From NCBI RefSeq assembly GCF_000485595.1, contig NW_014577309.1:242988-263561 (forward strand): a DNA stretch of 20,574 nucleotides, given 5' to 3'. The notes below the pieces were generated by a model. That model made no database searches, was not told where the DNA came from, and saw only the letters and a list, made by a program, of their open reading frames with translations. Source of the stretch: Priapulus caudatus (taxonomy: Eukaryota; Priapulida; Priapulimorpha; Priapulimorphida; Priapulidae). The position numbers and the translations under genes were made by a program. How positions within the stretch are numbered: the stretch's first letter is position 1; each line of letters starts with the position of its first letter. Positions 9,006 to 17,400 of this stretch are shown piece by piece.

Positions 9006-11355
9006 GAGATGACTTGTCGTCAAACTTCCATTCGCGCATGTACACACATACGTGCGGTCATTTATCGAATATCACAGAGTACACTGACCTTCCTGAGCAG
9101 TTGACGTATCTTGTCAGCATCTTCTGCGGCAAATATGTGCCAGAGGGCGCCAGGTACTTCATCTTTGTCGCGCAGCCGCGCCCGCATAAAGATATCAGCA
9201 TCCGCATGCTCCACAGCACGAATCGCCTCTGTATTATTAACAATAATAACAATAATGATGATTGTGATGATGATAATAATAATAGTAGTAGCTACAGCAG
9301 CAGCAGCAGCAGCAGCAGCACCACCTCCAGCAGCAGCAGTCGCAACAGCAGTAATAGTAGCAGTAATAGCAGCAGCAGCAGCAGCACCACCACCAGCAGT
9401 AATAGCAGCAGCAGCAGCAGCAGCACTATCAGTATTACCAGTAACAGTAGAATTAATGATAAGAATAAGAATTACACACCAGAATCACATTACCGGGTCA
9501 ACGACGAGACAAGGGTGGAGGCAGGGGGTCAACGACAGGGCAGGGGTGGAGGCCGGTGGTCAACGACGGAGCAGGGGCGGAGGCGGGGGGTTAACAACGA
9601 GGGAGGGGTGGAGGCGGGTGGTCAACAACGAGGCATATGCAGAGGCGGGGGGGTCAACGAGCTACGAACCTTCGCGGTGGTCGTGTAGCGGGTCGTCGTC
9701 GGGGATGCCGACGTACACCATCACGTTCACCGCGTCCGAGATGTCCAGATGCAGATTCGTCGTCCCTTCACTCGGAAACATCGCCGAACCTGCCGCCGCA
9801 ATAATATATATATATATATATNGAGAGGGAAGAGATCGAGAGCAGAGAGAGAGAGGAGAGAGAGAGAGAGAGGAGATGAGAGAGAGAGGAGAGGCAGAGA
9901 GAGAGATGAGGAGAGCAGAGGAGAGAGAGCAGAGACTGATGAGAGGAGAGAGGAGAGAGGACCGATGAGGCAGGAGAGATGCAGAGAGAGAGAAGATGAG
10001 AGAGAGACGAGGAGAGGAGCATGATGACTGAAGAGAGAGACTCTGAGAGAGAGAGAGACGAGAGAGACAAGAGATGACTTTGTCGTCAAACTTCATTTCG
10101 CGCATGTACACACATACGTGCTGTCATTATCGAATATCACAGGTACACTGACCTTCCTGAGCAGTGAGTATTTGTCAGCATCTTTCTGCCGCAAAATATT
10201 GTGCAGGAGGGCGCCCAGGTACTTCATCTTTTGTCGCAGCAGCGCGCCCGCATAAGATATCAGCATCCGCCATGCTCCACAGCACTGAATTCGCCTCTGT
10301 ATTTTAACAATTAATAACCAATAATTGATGCTTGTAAATGATGATACATAATAATAGAAGAGAGTAGCTACAGCATCAGCAGCAGCCAGTAGCAGCAGCA
10401 GACCACCCCAGCAGAGAGCAAGCAGCCCACAACTAGAGTAATATAGCAGTAATAGCCAGCAGCAGCAGCGCAAGCAGCAGCACCACCACCAGCAGCAGCA
10501 AGCAGCAGCAGCAGGCAGGCAGGGAGCAGCAGGCAGCAGCAGCAGCAGCAGCAAGCAGCGCACCACCACCACCACCACCAGCAGCAGCAGCAGCAGCAGC
10601 ACCACCACCACACACCAGGCAGCAGCAGCGCAGCAGCCAGCAGCAGCAGCCACCACACCACCCACCAGCTAGCAGCAGCAGCAGAGCAGCAGCAGCAGCC
10701 AGCAGCACCATCAGTATTACCAGTAACAGTTAGAATTAACTATAAGATGATAAGAATTACACACCAGGAATCACATTACCAGGTCAACAACGAGACGGGG
10801 TGGAGGCTGGGATCAAGGACGGGGCAAGAGTGGGCGGGGGGTCAACGACGATACAGGGGTGGAGGCGGTGGTGGGGGGGGGTCAACGACGGACGGGTGGA
10901 GGCAGGAATATCAACGACGAGGCAGGCGGTGGAGGCGGGCGGTCAACGACAGGGCAGGGGTGGAGGCCGGTGCGTCAACGACAGAGAGCAGGGGCGGCAG
11001 GCGGCGATGTCAACGACGGGCAGGCTGGCGAGGCGGGGCGTCAGCAACGAAGGATATGCGGAGGCGGAGGAGGCGTCGCGACGAGCTACGAACCTGCGCG
11101 GTGGGTCGCGTGTAACGGGTCATCCGTCGGGATGCCGACGTTACACATTCACGTTCACCGCGTCCGAGATTGTCCAGATGCAGATTCGTCGCCCCTTCAC
11201 TCGATGGAAACATCGCGAACCTGCCGCTCCGCAATAAATATACTATACTTATTATATTTATTACATGATAATATACATATAATATGACTAATCCACACAC
11301 TCACTCACGCACGCCCGCACGCACGCACGCGACGCCACGCACGCACGCACGCACA

Positions 11356-11407
<52 letters not shown>

Positions 11408-14400
11408 CACACATATTAGAGGGTTCCTCCACTTAAGTCATTTTTAAATATTTCTTTTGGGAGTCTTTCATGAGTCTTAAAAGGACCATTTCTACGACCG
11501 AGACATTTTCAAAAGCAATTTTTAAGCAGCATAAACACCACGTGCTGCACGAAAAAAAGGTGAAAAAGAAAGCAGCGAAAACACGAAGAAAACGACCCTG
11601 AGCGTTAAGCAACGAAAACAAAAGAGAAAACGATCGCGAGTCGTCGGGTGAGTACCGTATGCGTTGTACATCTTCGGGCCGAGGTCAGGTCTGACGAATA
11701 TCTCTGGAAGCCTGGAGCAGAGGTTGAAGCAACCATCCCTGCGCGTGTACTGAGGAATCGGAATGTGGCACATGAGGTCTTCGAACCTGAAAGAGGGAAG
11801 GAAGCGTGGATGTAACAGGCGATGGTGAAGATATCCACCACATTCGTATGATGGTCACAGGTATAGGAGCATCCGTCCTGCGTGGTAGAGAGGTTTGCTG
11901 TCTGAGGGAAGGGAAACCTATCAGGCGACAGCGAAGATATCCACCAAATTCGTATGATGGTCACAGGTATAGGAGCATCTGTCCTGTGTGGTAGAGAGGT
12001 TTGCTGTCTGATACAAGGCAGTAAGCAGGGACACATTAGGTGACAATGAAGATATCCACCAAATGCATACGATGGTCACATACAATATATGAGAACAACT
12101 GTCCTGTGTGGTAGAGAGGTTTGCTGTCTGATGGAATGGAGAAAGCATGGACGTATCAAGTGACAGTAAAAATATCCACCACATTCGTATGATGGGCACA
12201 ATATATAAGAGCATCTGTTCCGTGTGGTAGGGAAGTTTGCTGTCTGATACAAGGCAGGAAGCAGGAATGTAGTGTCAGGTGGCCGTGAATACATCCACCA
12301 CATACGTATGACGATCACAGCTATAGGAGTATCTGTCTGTATAGGGAGGTTGGCTGCCTGATCGAAGGAAGAAGAGGAGGGGAACCTGTGTGTAGGAAAC
12401 CTCAGGAGAGACTTACCTATCAGGTAGAAGGGTAAAGAAATCCTCTCCTGGTGGCCAATCCTTTAGCTTAAGCAGTATCGACTCACCGTTGTCATCCTTG
12501 ATTGTCCGTTCTGCGAAGTGAATCGTGAAGATAGGGTTATTTACGCAATGACGATGACCAATGACTAAACCCAATGATCAATCACTTATAATCAATTATA
12601 TATATAATATATTATATATATATATATAGTATATATATATCAATTATAAGCATGATAAACTATTTTAAACGAATGATCACATTAAATACACCAGTCTCGA
12701 CGCACTTCGGCCCCGCCGTTTTGCCACGTAGCGCACAGCTCGCGGTGAAGCCGCGCCCCCCAACAGCGAAATACGCCGCCCCTTTTTGTCCACTTAGACA
12801 GATACCTTAGACAGGGGTATTGAAAACGAACTTCCGCGAAAACTGGGCGCCAATCCACACGACATTTCCCGATGGACGGCAGGAGGCCATCTCCAAACGG
12901 CCCCTAAACTTTTTTGGGCTTTTTGGGGGCGTGGCGCGCCTCATGGCTAAGACGTCGTGGACTCCTACAAGAAACCTCAAGAAATGCTGTCAATCAGCGA
13001 TGAGACGACGCTCGCTCATGGCCGCTACGCGATGACGTGCGCTTCTGCGCGAGTATAGCGTTATGTCTATCACAGAGCTTTAACGAAAGTCTGGTACGGG
13101 CGCTCCACGTGGGGGGCGCGGTCTAGATGCTATCTCCAAAAGCGGCGCCGCCTGGCTGCGTACGTGCCACGTTTTCGACCAACCTCCTGACCCCGCGCTG
13201 CCTTGGTGATGGCACGTCGTGCGAGCACTGCGCTGGCGTGCCGGGCGTGGCCGGCGTGGCTGGCGTGGCAAACCAGCAGCAGCACCAAATACTTGCGTCC
13301 CTGCTAGCTGCGCTGCAGCCGCGCGCTCTGCGGAGGCAGCAAAAGCAGCAGCAGCAGAAATGCCCTCCCCCAAGGTCGTCGCCGTAATCAAGCGTGTACG
13401 TCTCACAAAAACTGCGCCGATGTTACGCTTCCCGCTATACGGATTCGCGCCGCCCGCCCTCCTTCAGCGCAAGCGAATTCGATATAGCGGGCAGCGCCGA
13501 GGATGCTACATACAACACCCGCGGTCCCGCGTGCGCCAGTCCGCGGAAGGGCCGGCCGTTAACGCTCTCGGCGGTCGGGGAATAACGCCATACTTTTGCG
13601 CAACGCCATCTTGTACCCGTCTCTCTGGTTGCGATACATGATTGCGCACTTGAACAGAACTGCCAAAATACTTGCAAGTAGCACTGCAAGCACACCACCA
13701 TAACAACCACAAGAGAAAAATCGAAACTAGGAAAGCAGGAGAAATGAACCTCACGTGATTCAAGATCAAATGCGTATAACGGACTCCCTGGGTTCTTGGT
13801 TATGTATAGCCGAATGCCAAGAGAGTTGCACAGAATCCTGCGCATACAAAATCGGGGAGTCCGACGGTAATACAATCGCTATTCGATGCCGGAGTCAACT
13901 CCTGTAGCGCACGCAGCTGCCCTACGGTCGCCCTACTCACTCGTGAGCTTTTCGAATCCGTCCCAGAAGACGTTTCATCGGGTAGTCCGTGATCGTGGCG
14001 CCTGTCTTGCAGTTGATGAGGTCGTTCTTCACGTCGCCGAAGTCGCGAGTGAACGAGGCCGGCTCCCACAGGTCTCTGTTCAACAGCTTGTGGTTGCCCG
14101 ACACGACCACAGGCTGCAAGCAAGCACCGCAGATTCGAGATCGATCAATTACTCAGCTTTCGTGGGCAAGGCAGAAACGAATTTAAACGTGTACGAACAC
14201 ACGGCTGCATGCCATTGCGGCAACATGACACATCTGCAAGAGAAGTATCTCCATAGCACATCACGTTATGTTGCACATGAACTAATAGCACAGTTGTACG
14301 TTGTACAAACCGTCCACCTGAAGACTACACACGAAAAACAGACGCGCTACAACAGGAATTCACCGATCGCCGCCCCCCCGTCACCCCAGCGCCCAACACC

Positions 14401-17400
14401 GCCGTCGCCCGTCCCGTCACCCCAGCCGCCCCCACCGCCGTCACGCCGCGTCCGCGTCACCCCCGCCGCCGTCGCCACGTCCCACCACGGGCCCCCCACC
14501 GCCCGTCGCCGCGTCCGGTCACCCCAGCCGTTCCCACGCCGTCGCCACGTCCCACCCCAGCCGCCCCCACCGCCGTCGCCGCGTCGCGTCACCCCCGCCG
14601 CCGTCGCCACGTCCCACCACGGCCGCCCCCACCGCCGCTCGCCGCGTCCGGTCACCCCCCGCCGCCGTCGCCACGTCCCACCACGGCCGCCCCCACCACC
14701 GCGTCGCCGCACAGTCCGTCACCCCAGGCCCCCTGCCCCCCGCCGTCGCCGGCGTCCCGTCACCATCGCCGCCGTCCCGTCACTCCCGCCGCCCCCCACC
14801 GCCATCGCCACGTCCCATCATCCCCGCCGCCCCCCGGCCCCCTGCCGCCCACCACGGCACCCCGCTCGCCGCCGTCCCACCACCGCCGCCGCCGCGTCAC
14901 GTACCTGGCCGCGCTTCCACTGGTCCTGGAAGAGCTTCATGTTGGCCGGGTTGGTGGGGTCGTGCAGCCTCAGCAGCGCGGCCGTCGCACAGCACAGTGT
15001 GCGGCACGTCCGGGTACAGCAGCTTCGTCTCCATCATCGTACGCTTGACCGGCTTCAGCGCGTTCGACGTCTGCAGCGGCTGAAACATGAGAACATCCCT
15101 CCGTTCGTTCGTTCATTCGTTCGTATTGTCGTTGATGACGATGATTCGATCTTTGTCCGCGGATCTCATCGCGCAGGTTTCCCCCCACGTGGATTTCCCG
15201 CAATGCATCCACCCAAGACGCAGCTAGCGTCACACAGAAACGGTTCGACAAATGTCGTTTCATTTTCACGAATCGTTAAGAAAACATCTCGGATACGCGT
15301 CTTCCGGCTGAAGACAGTCTTTCCCTTAACACACTCGCAGACTCTCTATCGCCCTCAACCAAACAGGTTTCGACTCTCGGGTTGAAACCGTTAGCTACAC
15401 ATAATAATTAATGAAAGTGTCAATGACACTGTAGCTCACCTTGGGTTGTATATAAAAGAGAGCGGCGGATATATAAAGCAAGAGTATATATAGGAGAACT
15501 CCCATTATATAGCAATCTCCCATTATATACTCTTGAATAATGATATAGCATAAGTTCTGATGGCGAAAATAAATGTTTCAGATCTGAAAGTCTGAAATCT
15601 TGACGAGAGAATGGCGCTACGCCTAAATGATCGCCCATTTGGTTTTCCGAATATCACGTAAATAACAATCATGCGCGGAGCGACAGCGCTCATCTAACGT
15701 CTTACTGCGGTGACTCTGTGGTGGAGTGGTGGGATTCTAGTAAAACCCTGTTAGTCCCAAATGTGTTCACAATACACGCCGAAACAGTGGAATGCACAGG
15801 AATGTATCAGAGAACCTTCTCAAAGGAATGTTCATTGGGATCGTATTGAAGATTGCCAACGAAATGTGCGCACTCGTACGTTTAAGGGTCTTTCAGATTA
15901 AGTGGAAGCTCTCACGTACGTAGTAGCAACAACTATTTCGTCCACAGAACGGAGAATAGGTAAGGCACATCCATCCATTTACCTCGCTAAGCACTACAGG
16001 CTTGCAAATTGCAATAGAGAGCTGGCCACTGTAACCAATTACGGCAAGCAAAAAACTGCAACCAACACATGCACTGGCAGCAGCCACTGGCAGTGGCATT
16101 ACGTTACATGTAACATACTGACGCGACAGAATGGCCATAGAAATTATACGATTTAAGCGAACATACATCCTTCTTTAACCCATTTTATGCTTTGAAATTT
16201 CATTGTGAACATTGTAAGCCTCAGACATCAGGCATGTATAGATTCTACTAGCAAACCCGCAGTCAAATTCTTTCTACAGACAGTCAACAAATACAAGTTT
16301 AACCCTCCTCTTGAGGGTCAAAAGGTTATCCGACACTTACTCTTCGCATGTCAGCAGAAGGGACATTTCATCGGTCCTTTCAATAAAGCCATAAAAATAC
16401 TAGGTCACCGCTGAAAACAAAAAAGTTTCATACGCGGTCCGTCAGACCATGTCGCTCAGAAAATGTCTAAAATCTGCCCTGTGCTCACTGACGCTTTGAC
16501 CTGTGACCTCAATTTCGCACAGTGATGGCTTTCCCTACCATGATGCATACACCGACTATCAGCGAGCCTAGTCGAGCCGTTTAGATTGTGCCGCAATTCT
16601 GCATTTCCTCCCTATACCTTAAGTTAAGGAGTGAATGTTCCCCCTTCTTTTACACCTCTCTGACCTTTGACCTTTGACCCAGCCTTCGACATGCCCAACT
16701 CGTTTTGACGATCCCCCCAATGTGCCGAAATCGTGACCGTACGTCGAGCGCGTTAAGATTTTGTGCCCAACTGTTGACGGCACGCGCACGACACGGACGC
16801 ACGGGGCAACTACGGGGTACGAGAACCTTTCACGCTTCGCCGGACCTTCACATCGTTTCAATTGGTGACCCTCTTTTCGGCGGGCCTTTTTTTTTTTTTT
16901 TATCTTACGGTGTGACATTTAATTACTATCATCCGGAATGTTCATACCTATCAGTGGTGTCGCAATGTTCCGTGCACGGGACGATCAAGCGATTCTACAA
17001 GCTGCATCTGACTATGTCAGATGAGCTAAAAACACTAAAGAGTAAAGTATTCCAGTCAAATTACTGTAACGAAGAATCTAAAACACAATATTACACGTAT
17101 ATGGGTATGATTGTAGAGTTGTTGACCAGTTAGATGAAATAAACGTAATAGGACGTTGTCATCCCTCCCATAGGAGTAACAACAGTTACTGTTTTGGGGC
17201 TAGCCTTGCACATTCACATACCAAAATGGGTAAAACTAATCCCCGGGCACTCTGGCAGGGCGAGCCCACAGTGTAGGGGTGGTCGGGTAGGGTAGGGTCG
17301 GGTAAGGTAGGCCTAAGTTGAACCCTGACCCTAACCCTAACCCTAACCCTATTCCTAACCCGGCGGAGTGAGTAACCCTAACCCTAACCCTAAACCTAAC

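Larger units (their letters stand above)
10072..11240. repeat. Indel-rich second copy of the two-exon KDM3 block
   Basis: From GATGACTTTGTCGTCAAAC onward this parallels 9005-9800 in order: exon PGALWHI, spacer, AGC tract, G-rich minisatellite, HxD exon. It differs by many one- and two-base indels, including homopolymer changes. The tracts are longer, giving about 1.17 kb against 0.8 kb. Confidence 0.88.
15673..17042. other. 1.37-kb insertion within the inverted repeat copy
   Basis: Present in this copy and absent from the 4.1-5.1 kb copy at the ACAAT/AAAATATTCC junction. It carries GCTCATCTAAC near its left end (about 15689) and the complementary GTCAGATGAGC near its right end (17016-17026). 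It also has a palindrome CATCTGACtatGTCAGATG at 17005-17023. No target duplication is clear and no coding sequence is recognised. It could instead be ancestral sequence lost from the other copy. Confidence 0.5.

Noticed and set aside
9014-9968. Poly-Ser and poly-Ala proteins on the + strand
   Set aside because: They are translations of the AGC tract and G-rich minisatellite in a KDM3 intron; one even runs across the N at 9822.
13966-14982. Programmed ribosomal frameshifting in KDM3
   Set aside because: No slippery heptamer or common site between the two shifts, and the family does not use it.
13886-15385. Longest open frame in the window (499 codons, + strand), Pro/Arg-rich
   Set aside because: It runs antisense through two KDM3 exons and a GC-rich triplet repeat. 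No family signature; openness is explained by composition.
16205-16414. 69-codon ORF in the 1.37-kb insertion
   Set aside because: No recognisable domain or transposase motif, and short enough to be chance.
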